A stretch of DNA of 30,347 bases from positions 1 to 30,347 of IMG/VR virus record IMGVR_UViG_3300021343_000055, one strand, 5' to 3'. Shown here piece by piece: positions 1 to 7,570 of the stretch. Source of the stretch: a virus. Position numbers and translations under genes: made by a program. Numbering within the stretch: position 1 is the first letter of the stretch; each line of letters starts with the position of its first letter. The notes below the pieces were generated by a model. The model was not told the DNA's origin, did not search any database, and saw only the letters and a list, made by a program, of their open reading frames with translations.

Positions 1-48
1 AGAGCGATATCTGCTGGGAAAAATAATCATAGAGGTTGGACGGGCCAG

Positions 49-1013
49 TGCGCATTGATCCGGAGCTTCAGAAGGTAGTGGACGAGTTTATCCGGCGCCC
101 TGACGGTAAGCGGGGTAATATTGAAAGGGTCAGTACAAAAACCTTGGAAAGGATCCAGGCTGCGGTTAAAGAGTTTCGAGATCATGATGGTGTAGGAGTT
201 CATTTAGATGTCGTCGGGGAACTCAGTAGAAGAAAGCTTTGCTTAGAAAGGTCCTGGAGACTCTACGTCTTACAGCGACTAGTTCTTCAAGGGCAGATAA
301 TGGTGGAGAAATTAATTAATAATGGAGGGGTTGAGGTGGTGAAAGAGCGTATACCAGCATGGGATGTTCTGCGAATAATCGGCAAGTCAAAGATCGTTAG
401 CCTTACTATTTTGGTGCCTTTTATCGGGTATTTGATTCTCTTCAACAATGAGTTAGTGGCTTGGTTTTCTCTGTCAAAAGAGTTGGTGTACTTTCCGTCA
501 AGTCAGGATCCGATTTCTCCAGACACAGTTAGCCGTCTGCATTTTCTATACTTTGGATTAACTTTTCTTGGGCTGTCGTCAATAGGTTTTTCCGTTTTAT
601 GTCCTAAAGAAGTGAAAGAGCATCAGACTGTATACGATTATATTAATAGTGAAATGGCGATTGGGACTGACAGAAGGTTTAAAGCGTTAGCTGAATATTT
701 AAAGAATGTCTTGGAGGAGGGTTCTACAAAGTATTCTGATGCGGTAGGATCTTCTAATAAGTATTGGGATAGTAAGAAATTTGCAGAAATAGAAGCTGGC
801 GGTGAAGGCTATGAAGCTTATATAAAAGCCGATGCGAAGATAAAGAATAAAGCATATCTTGATCTTCTGGGTATTGTGTGGGCTTATGAAATCAGTAGAA
901 AACCGTATTGGAGACTTGCGTTGTCAGTGCTGTATTTAGTCGGTTTTTTGTTAGTCTTGTGTCCGTCTGGACAGGTTTTTTTTAAGGTTTTTAGCAGTAT
1001 TTTTATGAAATAG
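49..1013 (+). CDS. Putative membrane protein, unknown function
   Basis: I do not recognise a family. The predicted protein is about 320 residues. It has a soluble N-terminal part, two hydrophobic stretches close together near residues 115-145 and 165-190, a charged central part, and a last hydrophobic stretch near residues 295-318, so three membrane helices are likely. The frame opens at TTG 36, which touches the AGAGG at 31-35 and so leaves no spacing. GTG 49 is offered as start, with a rather long spacing of 13; the start is uncertain. An in-frame stop at 30 rules out an upstream extension. A DUF2971 gene follows 24 bp downstream on the same strand, so the two may form one unit. Base composition is AT-richer than the phage body, which suggests separate acquisition. 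Confidence 0.6.
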
Positions 1014-1037
1014 TGAATAGAGAATTACAATTACAAT

Positions 1038-1661
1038 ATGCGTTTATATCACTTTACTAGAAAAGAACATGCTCTAGAAAATATAGAAAAACAAAGGTTG
1101 AAGGTTGCTACAATTGATGGCCTTAATGATCCCTTTGAATTCTATATAAACTTCAGCAAATCCGGCGTTTTATTGGATGAGGAAAAGATAGAAGAAATAA
1201 AATCCAATTACACTTATAAAATGGGTATTTTGTGTTTTAGCACGAAGAAAAATGATCCGGTTCAATGGGCCCACTATACAGATAACCATAAAGGGATTTG
1301 TATGGAATTCGAGATTCCTAGAGAGATGTTGGTGAAAGTAGAGTATCTGAAGGAGCCAGTAAGCGTGGATGTTGATCAGTTTAATTGGCCGGAGAAATTT
1401 GTCGATGCAACTAAGTCTAAGTATCAGCATTGGTCTTACGAAAGAGAATACAGAATAGTCGTGGATCTTAGAAGTGAGGGTGTTAAAGAAGAAAATGGGT
1501 TGTATTTCGCAGATTTTTCTGAATACCTTAGGCTGAAAAAAGTCTATTCAGGGTTGAGGTGCGAACTTTCCAAAGAAGAAAGGGAAGTGTTAAATAATGC
1601 GGGGATTCAATTGGGTGCAACGCGAAAGGATCGCAATTCATATTCAATTCTAACAGACTAA
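1038..1661 (+). CDS. DUF2971 family protein
   Basis: A 207-residue protein with the layout of the DUF2971 family: N-terminal YHFT with a following ALENI (residues 4-16), LNDPFEF at 29-35, GILCFS at 63-68, the central block WAHYTDNHKGICMEF at 77-91, and YEREYRI at 134-140. The family's biochemical role is not established to my knowledge. Members are frequent in accessory regions, prophages and defence islands, so a cargo or anti-phage role is an inference from context only. The gene is AT-rich and lies 24 bp after the membrane-protein gene on the same strand. I see no convincing Shine-Dalgarno sequence just upstream. Length is complete for the family. Confidence 0.82.
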   Translation: MRLYHFTRKEHALENIEKQRLKVATIDGLNDPFEFYINFSKSGVLLDEEKIEEIKSNYTYKMGILCFSTKKNDPVQWAHYTDNHKGICMEFEIPREMLVKVEYLKEPVSVDVDQFNWPEKFVDATKSKYQHWSYEREYRIVVDLRSEGVKEENGLYFADFSEYLRLKKVYSGLRCELSKEEREVLNNAGIQLGATRKDRNSYSILTD

Positions 1662-1788
1662 AGTGTAGGAATCCTGATTATATCTGACACTTCTGGCGCA
1701 ATGAGTTTGAAAATGTCTGACAGATCTGGGAGCTATTGCGCCACCTGAGCCAAGTTGGCAGATAGATTACGGTTGGGACCGACGCCAA
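1662..1788. repeat. Inverted repeat and repeated TCTGACA/TCTGG motifs
   Basis: A perfect 9-bp inverted repeat, TGGCGCAAT at 1694-1702 and ATTGCGCCA at 1735-1743, brackets 32 bp. TCTGACA occurs at 1684-1690 and again at 1716-1722. The second half of the block (1716-1738) resembles a segment at 2109-2130. No gene is visible here. It could be a recombinase or transposase recognition site or a regulator site; the sequence does not decide. Confidence 0.5.
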
Positions 1789-1977
1789 CTAATAAGGCTC
1801 ATCATCGGGGGTATGGCCGCGAGAGTCAGGGGGGGTAGCCCCATTAATTTGCTGCCTGAGAAAAGCTGCTAATTTCTCTGCCTCAAACTGTGTAGGTAAT
1901 TCTATGGCAGGCTTATTATCAACATATACCCGAAAGGAGCCATTTGCCTCTTTAACAACTTTTACATCCATCTGCAT
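1789..1977 (-). CDS. Small hypothetical protein (62 aa)
   Basis: No family recognised. The product has a mixed beta/alpha pattern (VKVVKEANGSFRVYVDNKPA, then a helix around TQFEAEKLAAFLRQQ) and an acidic, proline-containing tail. The start at 1977 has a GAGGTG about 9 bp upstream on the minus strand; a second ATG lies two codons later. It stands alone between the plus-strand DUF2971 gene and the minus-strand DUF4238 gene, flanked on both sides by spacers carrying related short repeats. The ribosome-binding site and protein-like composition support a real gene, but there is no homology evidence. Confidence 0.5.
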   Translation of the reverse strand: MQMDVKVVKEANGSFRVYVDNKPAIELPTQFEAEKLAAFLRQQINGATPPDSRGHTPDDEPY

Positions 1978-2265
1978 CCACTCAACACCTCGTCAGCGAT
2001 GATATTGGCACCACATTTAGCCGAGTATATGGTGCCAAAGTCTAATGTAAATAATGAGATGTTAATTATGAGAACTGGATACGGAAACATGGCCGTATCT
2101 GACTCCACTGTCAGGTTCTGGCGCTATTGCAACCGTTTGATTGTATCGAAGCCTTCAGGCTGAACTGCCAGATGTAGTGTGAGCTAATACAACTAAAGCA
2201 AGGCCAATCTAAAGTGTTAAGCGCCTTGAGATGTATTGGCTTTGGCTTGATCTGATGGCGCGTTC
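1978..2265. other. Non-coding spacer with a third copy of the repeated motif
   Basis: This 288-bp stretch lies between two minus-strand genes and contains no convincing ORF. At 2109-2130 it carries TGTCAGGTTCTGGCGCTATT followed by GC, which resembles the motifs at 1684-1702 and 1716-1738. Otherwise I see no RNA gene or clear terminator. Confidence 0.4.
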
Positions 2266-3240
2266 CTAGTTTTCTGGATTATCTTTGAGTTCTAATTTTT
2301 TTAGTAGGTCGGAGCCTGTAAGAATGCCTTTGCCGTCTTCTGAATAAACAAACCCTAGCTTTGAAGCCCAAACTTGTTTGTGGGCATTTAAAATAATTAC
2401 GGAGTTAAGGCGGGCAACATAATCTAGGGGGGCATCCTTAACCTTTTCTTTTCCACTAAAATCACCAAAAAGGCACACCTTTCTTGAAACAGGAAAAACT
2501 ATTGTAGTATTCCTATTGGCAAACCCAGGCGACTGCCTGAGCAGTACTGGAACCCTTTCAGCATCAATCCAGTTTAGACACACGGGAAAATCACAGGTTA
2601 CAAATCCAGCATTTCCTGAGGAAATATCTGCATGTAAAATTCCCCAGCTTCTGGAGTTTAGATAGGGGAGAATACCCTCTACGAGCTTAAGCTCTAAAGC
2701 GATATTGAACTCTCTCTTCACAAGAACATCATATTCTCCCCTGTCAACAAAGTCTTTTAAGTCTTCGTAGGGCACGCTATCTATTGAATCATAGCCCGCT
2801 TTCTTCATTCCTGAGCAAATCGATTTCCACCGTTCCTCAGTCGCAATACTAAATTCTGCCAGAGATCTATAAAGCTCAGCTAGATTCAAGTTCATATTCT
2901 CTCTAAAAGCTGGGTTTCTAATTGCATAGAGAGCAACCAAATTAATGGCCGTGTAACGAGTATCACCTTTAAGAGACCCCCTGTCTTCCAGAGTGGCTAC
3001 AAAGGGTCGAATTTTCGACTCAAAGGCTGAAAGTTGTTGTTCTATGTAATTGGGTTCAAAATCATCTAAATTTATACGATTAAAATCTCTTTGTCCGCCT
3101 ACATTGCGAACACTGGATGTAAAGTGGTTTCCCCGCGACAAATCGAGAGTTTCTATTCTCGAATTTTTAGCGCCTGATTTAGAGAACCCCCTCAAGTAAG
3201 CTTGAGAAATGTAGTGATGGTGTCGCGCTTCTCCTGCCAT
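2266..3240 (-). CDS. DUF4238 domain protein
   Basis: The N-terminal HHHYISQAYLRGFS (residues 7-20) is the hallmark of DUF4238, whose members share an HHxxPxxYL-type opening. A later CDFPVCLN fits the conserved C-terminal part of the family. At 324 residues it is in the normal size range. Function is unknown to me; the family is common in accessory and prophage regions, and a defence or cargo role is inference. ATG 3240 is chosen; a GTG two codons upstream (3246) is possible, since the minus-strand GGAG lies 10 bp before the ATG but only 4 bp before the GTG. The gene is monocistronic, AT-rich, and points the same way as the left phage operon but is separated from it by about 200 bp. Confidence 0.8.
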   Translation of the reverse strand: MAGEARHHHYISQAYLRGFSKSGAKNSRIETLDLSRGNHFTSSVRNVGGQRDFNRINLDDFEPNYIEQQLSAFESKIRPFVATLEDRGSLKGDTRYTAINLVALYAIRNPAFRENMNLNLAELYRSLAEFSIATEERWKSICSGMKKAGYDSIDSVPYEDLKDFVDRGEYDVLVKREFNIALELKLVEGILPYLNSRSWGILHADISSGNAGFVTCDFPVCLNWIDAERVPVLLRQSPGFANRNTTIVFPVSRKVCLFGDFSGKEKVKDAPLDYVARLNSVIILNAHKQVWASKLGFVYSEDGKGILTGSDLLKKLELKDNPEN

Positions 3241-3442
3241 AGCCACTTATCTCCGGCAATCCGGGATTGATACATCGATTTAGACAATCTAACTCAATCG
3301 TTACGGTTATGAAACCTTTCTCCATTGCTACCACATAAAGCGGGAGGCCCTATTTGCACTTAGATCTTATCGTAATTAGAAGTGACAGGGTTGTAAGGTA
3401 AAGTTTGAGTTGGTGCTCTTCATGTGTGTGCCTAAATGTCAT

Positions 3443-3634
3443 TTAGCTAGCTCTGGTTAGTTTCTTGGATTCGATCCATTGATCAATGTCCTTGCGATCG
3501 TATCGGTTGGCCCAGCCGGTCATGACTGGCTGGGGAAACTGCTCAGAGGGATCGTTGATGATCTCATAGAGTTTGGTGCGTCCAATACCGAGTACTGTTA
3601 ATACATCTTTTGTCGTGAGTAGTCGTTTTTCCAT
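3443..3634 (-). CDS. AlpA-family excisionase-like regulator
   Basis: A 63-residue protein with an MerR/AlpA-type winged HTH: LLTTKDVLTVLGIGRTKLYE is the HTH, QFPQP the wing, and NRYDRKDIDQWIESK the C-terminal helix seen in AlpA and phage excisionases. Such proteins regulate or assist site-specific excision. The frame is open further upstream to 3718, but the ATG at 3634 has a clean AGGAGA before it and begins exactly where family homology starts, so the shorter form is used. It is the last gene of the leftward operon. An integrase would be expected nearby but is not in the window. Confidence 0.85.
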   Translation of the reverse strand: MEKRLLTTKDVLTVLGIGRTKLYEIINDPSEQFPQPVMTGWANRYDRKDIDQWIESKKLTRAS

Positions 3635-3680
3635 GTGGTGCGTTTCTCCTATGCGAAATATCAAAAAGTACAGAAAAGAG

Positions 3681-4202
3681 TTATGCTTTGTAGCGCCAGA
3701 TTTCCAGATCCTCTTCATTGGCTGGTTTCACTTCCGAGTGATAAACGCCGCACAGGCCGCCCATGCAGAGTCTGCCGTAATAGCGATGTGAGCCTGGTCC
3801 TGCATGGTTGGCGCTGATGCTGTCTACCCGCATTAATGCTGCCGGGCCGGGACCGTATCGCAGAATGGTTCCTTTCGGATAGCATCCTGCGGGTGGTTCC
3901 GGTATGTGCTCTATTGCCTCGCCATCGAAGTAGTTTCTCCAGTCCGGCCAGGTTCGCCCCTCATTCTTGGTTTGCTTTGCCTCAAGCGCAGCTGCTATTT
4001 CCTCGGCTGAGAAACCTTGGCGCCAAGCGCCGTCGAGCGCGAGTAGTACAACGTCGCACCATTCTGTGAGGTTGTTGGGATCTTCTTCGATCTCTTTCAG
4101 CTCCGATCGAATATGCTCGCAAACTCCGTTAGGGCGAGCGCCTGGCCCAAAGGCTCTTTGAGAAAATGCCTTCATTCTGTTGATGTGTTTGATGAGGTCC
4201 AT
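3681..4202 (-). CDS. dATP/dGTP pyrophosphohydrolase (DUF550/MazZ-like)
   Basis: The N-terminal half (residues 1-90) has the all-alpha MazG-type metal motif: E34xxE37 and, after a short spacer, E47xxD50, in the setting LTEWCDVVLLALDGAWRQGF followed by Kq...NE.R.WPDW, which is characteristic of DUF550 (dATP/dGTP diphosphohydrolase). These enzymes hydrolyse dNTPs to dNMP and pyrophosphate; phage members (MazZ) take part in purine pool remodelling, including the 2-aminoadenine pathway. The C-terminal ~70 residues (from PPAGCYPKGTILRYGPG) are an extra domain of unknown role, with several Gly/Pro turns. A dNMP kinase gene lies upstream in the same operon. No purZ-like gene is in the window. Confidence 0.8.
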   Translation of the reverse strand: MDLIKHINRMKAFSQRAFGPGARPNGVCEHIRSELKEIEEDPNNLTEWCDVVLLALDGAWRQGFSAEEIAAALEAKQTKNEGRTWPDWRNYFDGEAIEHIPEPPAGCYPKGTILRYGPGPAALMRVDSISANHAGPGSHRYYGRLCMGGLCGVYHSEVKPANEEDLEIWRYKA

Positions 4203-4266
4203 TGTTGGATCCTAATTGTCGTTCCAGGTAATAATTTTGTATTAATATAAGTTATTTGGCTAAAAG

Positions 4267-4419
4267 TTAAATAAACCATCGTTCCCGCTTGGCTCGCTGA
4301 TGCTCCTCTACGGCGCGGCGTTTGGCAGGGTCAATGGCGCAAGGTTCCTTGCGGTCTCTTGGTGGCTTGGTGAGCGGCTGATGGTTGACGGTGATGGCGT
4401 GACCGCGCTTGCGTTTCAT
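4267..4419 (-). CDS. Small basic protein (50 aa)
   Basis: A 50-codon ORF opening with MKRKRGHAIT and ending RAKRERWFI, strongly basic and without hydrophobic segments. The start at 4419 has AGGAAAC about 6 bp upstream on the minus strand. The gene sits in line with its operon neighbours between the 24-aa micro-ORF and the DUF550 gene. A nucleic-acid-binding role would suit the charge but is inference; no family recognised. Confidence 0.55.
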   Translation of the reverse strand: MKRKRGHAITVNHQPLTKPPRDRKEPCAIDPAKRRAVEEHQRAKRERWFI

Positions 4420-4436
4420 GGCTGTTTCCTGGGATT

Positions 4437-4511
4437 TTAATCGTCATTGTTGGTGGTTGAAGCGATATAGAGCACCGCCAGTGTGCCGATCGTTAATAAG
4501 GTGATGGTCAT
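4437..4511 (-). CDS. Putative 24-aa transmembrane micro-protein
   Basis: ATG at 4511 opens a 24-residue peptide: a hydrophobic stretch MTITLLTIGTLAVLYIAS followed by a polar tail TTNNDD. That is one short membrane span with an acidic end. A good Shine-Dalgarno, AGGAG, lies about 7 bp upstream. The ORF fits the 110-bp space between the ParB-like and 50-aa genes. Short ORFs arise by chance, so the case rests on the RBS, the clean TM pattern and the operon position. Confidence 0.45.
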   Translation of the reverse strand: MTITLLTIGTLAVLYIASTTNNDD

Positions 4512-4531
4512 TGTCGGTGCTCCTGTGGTTA

Positions 4532-6418
4532 TTAGCAGAATCCTGCTGGCATCCAGTTGAGTGCCAGTTGGTTTTGCTCCGGGCTCAGGCGCTCGTCATT
4601 GCCTGCTAGAGCGTTTTCCAGCTCCGCTGCTAAGTCGCCTTTCTTGCGCTTTTGCGCGGCGTCTGCCCAGCGCTCCGGCATGAAGGGGGCGGCCAGTTCA
4701 ATCAGTGCGGGCTTGCTGAGGCGGCCTAGGAAGTTCTCTACCTGCGGGCTCCAGTTGTTGCACCAATCAATATTGAGCTGATCGATGATGTGTTCGCCAA
4801 TGTCGCTGCTGGCCTGTGAGCGCTTGAGGCCGCCTTCCAGGGTGAGGGCGATGCAGTAGGCGACCAGTCGGCCTTTGTCTTCTGCGGGGAGTTCCTGGAA
4901 GGCTCGCAGGCGCTCGGCGTCGTTCTCGTTGTGGATCCAGTTGGTGTTAAGTCTTGCCGCCAGTTCGGTCAACAGCTGGTAGCCCTGGCATTGGGTAACC
5001 GTGGGGTGTTTGTCCGCGTCGAAGGTTTGGCGGGCGGTCAGGTTAATCGGATCTCCCCAGTGGGTCGACCCCAGTATCTGATAGCAAAGGGTGTAGTGGG
5101 CTATGTCCCGGGCGAGCTCCGGCTGTTGGGCCAAGTGTGCCTGCGCAATAACTTTTCGGGTGGCGGCCAGGTCTTCCTTAAGGGCTTGTGAATAGCTCTC
5201 AGCGGCCGGCTCTTCCTCGGTGGTGGTTTCGGCTTCCTGGATGTTGTTCGGTTCAGCGTCGCCGCTCTCCAGGGCTTTCAATTGCGCCAGCTGCTCTTTG
5301 CGTACCAGGCCGGTATGGAAGATGGGCTCTCCTGCGCCATTGATGCAGACGATAAACCCGGCCAGCGCTTTCTGTTCGGGGGCGAACGCTGTTTTCTCCG
5401 CAATTTCGTCCTCCAGCTTGCTCCATTTGGCCTCCAGGTCATGCAGTTGCTCTGCCAGCTCGTCAGTCCAATCATCTGGATCCATTTCGTTCAGGGCGTC
5501 AATGGCTTTTTCGGTCGCTTTGTACTCTTCCTGCAGGGCTTCGGGTGGTGTGCCGGTCAGGGTGGTGTACTGGCTTGTGTCGATATAGCGATCGGTGGTG
5601 TTTGCTTCGTGCCATAGCCAGCCGTCTGCCATGCCTTCGGCAATGGTGCCCAGCTTTTTCTCAGCGAGCTGGAAAACCAGTTCGCGGTTATCCAGGTAGG
5701 TGGTGTTTTCAAACAGATCGGAACTGGTGGTGCCGCCAGCGGATTTATACGTTTTCAGGTCAACAAACTTGGCGATCGCATCGGTGCTTTTGATGGCGCT
5801 CTCCGTGAGTCGACTTCGGATGGTGTGAGGGCTTAAGCGGTAGCGTTCGCCTTTGAAGGATTTTAGGACGGCCAGCTGTTTCTTGTGATCGTCTTCCAGG
5901 GTAAAGGCCATCACGTCTTCAAGATCCAGCTTCTTGTCCCGGTACTCCTGGCGAATCTCAGGGGCAACCAGGGCCAGTTTCAGGCGCTGTTTAACGTGCT
6001 TTTGTGAAACGCCAAAGCGGTTGGCGATATCTTTGGTGGTGGATCCGGCCTCCTTTGCTGCCTGGTAGGCCTCAAACTCATCGGCTGGGTGTGCGGCGGC
6101 GCGGTGGGTGTTCTCTACGATCGAGAGCTCGATGGCCTCCTGCTCCGTCTGCGCTATCTGGCAGGGGATAGTGTCGTTGTTGTTAAAGTGTTTTTCTTTA
6201 ACCAGGGCTATGGCTTGGGTCAGGCGACGCTGGCCCGCAACAACTTCAAAAATGTTTCTCTTGCCTGGGTAGACGATCAGGTTTTGCTTGATGCCATAGG
6301 CCTTGATGGAGGCCTTGAGCTGTTCGTCCTCGGTTTTAGTGGCTTCGCTCTTGCGCATGTTCAGTGGTGAAACACGCAGGTTTTTAATGGGTATGTACTC
6401 AATCGCTTGGTTGGTCAT
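4532..6418 (-). CDS. ParB-like DNA-binding protein (ParB/Srx domain)
   Basis: The first ~155 residues are a ParB N-terminal domain: IPIKNLRVSPLNMRK at 10-23, KASIKAYGIKQNLIV at 35-49, the arginine-rich nucleotide-binding box EVVAGQRRL near 58-66, VENTHRAA near 107, and an HTH near 132-154 (TTKDIANRFGVSQKHVKQRL). ParB-type domains bind CTP and DNA. The remaining ~450 residues include an acidic coiled-coil-like region (DEMDPDDWTDELAEQLHDL) and a helical C-terminus. At 628 residues it is much longer than chromosomal ParB, like the large ParB-like proteins of many siphophages and plasmids. No ParA partner lies next to it. It is the first gene after the terminator at 6461-6483. Confidence 0.85.
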   Translation of the reverse strand: MTNQAIEYIPIKNLRVSPLNMRKSEATKTEDEQLKASIKAYGIKQNLIVYPGKRNIFEVVAGQRRLTQAIALVKEKHFNNNDTIPCQIAQTEQEAIELSIVENTHRAAAHPADEFEAYQAAKEAGSTTKDIANRFGVSQKHVKQRLKLALVAPEIRQEYRDKKLDLEDVMAFTLEDDHKKQLAVLKSFKGERYRLSPHTIRSRLTESAIKSTDAIAKFVDLKTYKSAGGTTSSDLFENTTYLDNRELVFQLAEKKLGTIAEGMADGWLWHEANTTDRYIDTSQYTTLTGTPPEALQEEYKATEKAIDALNEMDPDDWTDELAEQLHDLEAKWSKLEDEIAEKTAFAPEQKALAGFIVCINGAGEPIFHTGLVRKEQLAQLKALESGDAEPNNIQEAETTTEEEPAAESYSQALKEDLAATRKVIAQAHLAQQPELARDIAHYTLCYQILGSTHWGDPINLTARQTFDADKHPTVTQCQGYQLLTELAARLNTNWIHNENDAERLRAFQELPAEDKGRLVAYCIALTLEGGLKRSQASSDIGEHIIDQLNIDWCNNWSPQVENFLGRLSKPALIELAAPFMPERWADAAQKRKKGDLAAELENALAGNDERLSPEQNQLALNWMPAGFC

Positions 6419-6460
6419 GGTTCTTTCTCTGTAAGTAGTTGTGGTTATTGCAATGCTCTT

Positions 6461-6483
6461 AAAAAATCCCGCCCGTAGGCGGG
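6461..6483 (-). terminator. Rho-independent terminator inside the left operon
   Basis: Read on the minus strand, CCCGCC-TACG-GGCGGG forms a 6-bp GC stem followed at once by ATTTTTTAA. It lies just past the stop of the KilAC-like gene and before the ParB-like gene, so it should separate early and delayed-early left transcripts unless antiterminated. Confidence 0.75.
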
Positions 6484-6508
6484 TAAGAGCGGGGATAGTC
6501 TAAAGTGG

Positions 6509-6985
6509 TTAAGAGGCTTCCTTATTGATGCCAAGACCCCAGCTGTCCAACAGGTCCAGGCACTCCTTGCGACTGGGTGAGTCAAGGCTTTTTTTATAGG
6601 GTTTGGGAGCCAGGCTGCACTCGCTGGGTGGCGGTGTGACTTTTTGGGTTTGTTGTGCTGGCATTTTGTAAGTGTCAGGGTTTTGCATCATCTTCTTAAT
6701 CTCTGTAAATCCTTCCTGGGTAAAAATCACCACTTTGTATTCGTGGTCGATTTTCTTGCCGGGCCCGCTGCCGTAGGTGCAGGTGTGTTCATAGGCCCAT
6801 CCCAGTTTTTTTATATGGGTGCGTGGCAGGTTGTGTCTGCCGTATAGCCCGTTGCGCTTGTCGATATCGAGAAAACCGATTTCACGCAGGGTTTTCAGTA
6901 GCTTCCTTTTAGAAACGCCAAGCAGCTGGCTGGCGCTTTCGGCGTCATGGTGTCCGGCTGGTAGATTCAGTTGGCGTTTCTTCAT
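6509..6985 (-). CDS. KilAC-like phage antirepressor-type DNA-binding protein
   Basis: A 158-residue protein resembling the KilAC domain at the C-terminus of phage antirepressors: a winged-helix opening (AESASQLLGVSKRKLLKTLREIGFLD, residues 15-40), a short loop with NLPRTHIKKLGWAYE, then the basic strand YKVVIFTQEGFTEIKKMM typical of the family's end. There is no N-terminal Bro/AntA domain, so it is a stand-alone KilAC form. The C-terminal ~45 residues are low in structure. The start at 6985 has AGGGG upstream and lies 12 bp after the dNMP kinase stop. It could be an antirepressor against CI or another operon regulator. Confidence 0.6.
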   Translation of the reverse strand: MKKRQLNLPAGHHDAESASQLLGVSKRKLLKTLREIGFLDIDKRNGLYGRHNLPRTHIKKLGWAYEHTCTYGSGPGKKIDHEYKVVIFTQEGFTEIKKMMQNPDTYKMPAQQTQKVTPPPSECSLAPKPYKKSLDSPSRKECLDLLDSWGLGINKEAS

Positions 6986-6997
6986 GGTGTGCCCCTG

Positions 6998-7570
6998 TTA
7001 GGCCGCGTAGAGCTCGTCGCGTATGCCTTGTATGGTGGTGATCAGTTTGTGCCTAAGTTCTTCGACGGTGCCATTGTTTTTGATGACAATATCGCCGCTC
7101 ACTACCGGCAGCTTTTGCTCGGTGATATCCGGATTGGTAGGGGGTGCGTCGTCGCGAATCAGGTGAATGACGATGCCGCCCTGATTGCGTACCCAGGCGG
7201 CCTCTGCGGGCAGGCGTACATCGGTGACGATGCTGCCGCTAAACAGATGGTGATGCATACGGTTTTTACCGGTGTCGCAGGCTTCGGCTTCCAGTACGGC
7301 AATCAAGGCGTTGGGGTTGATATCACGGATGGCGCGTCCAATCTGCTGCATCATTTCCCGGGGGGTCATTTTGAAGTAGGGGATTTTTCTGTCTTTGGGC
7401 AGCTGCATAAAATCGTGTTGTGCCATGGCGGTCAAACCGGCGCAGGCTCTCACAACCGGTTCCGCAAACGAGAACATACAAAGATCCAGCTCTTTGGCGA
7501 ACGTGTAGGCTGAGGTGGTTTTTCCGGTGTAGGCCATTCCGTGTAGGCCAATCAATATGCGTTTACGCAT
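6998..7570 (-). CDS. Deoxynucleoside monophosphate kinase
   Basis: The N-terminal P-loop GLHGMAYTGKTT (residues 8-19) is followed by an SFAEPVVRAC segment and TPREMMQQIGRAIRDINPNALI, the pattern of phage dNMP kinases. These use ATP to phosphorylate dNMPs to dNDPs for DNA synthesis. Later VTDVRLPAEAAWVRNQGGIVIHLIR matches the LID and base-binding part of the family. At 190 residues the length is normal. The start at 7570 has GGAGAAACC upstream and overlaps the stop of the LuxR-type gene by 19 bp, indicating translational coupling. Together with the DUF550 enzyme it suggests phage control of dNTP pools. Confidence 0.88.
   Translation of the reverse strand: MRKRILIGLHGMAYTGKTTSAYTFAKELDLCMFSFAEPVVRACAGLTAMAQHDFMQLPKDRKIPYFKMTPREMMQQIGRAIRDINPNALIAVLEAEACDTGKNRMHHHLFSGSIVTDVRLPAEAAWVRNQGGIVIHLIRDDAPPTNPDITEQKLPVVSGDIVIKNNGTVEELRHKLITTIQGIRDELYAA

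Noticed and set aside
3432-3446. Palindrome CTAAAT-GTC-ATTTAG at the AlpA-like stop
   Set aside because: Short AT-rich stem without a T-run; not supported as a terminator.
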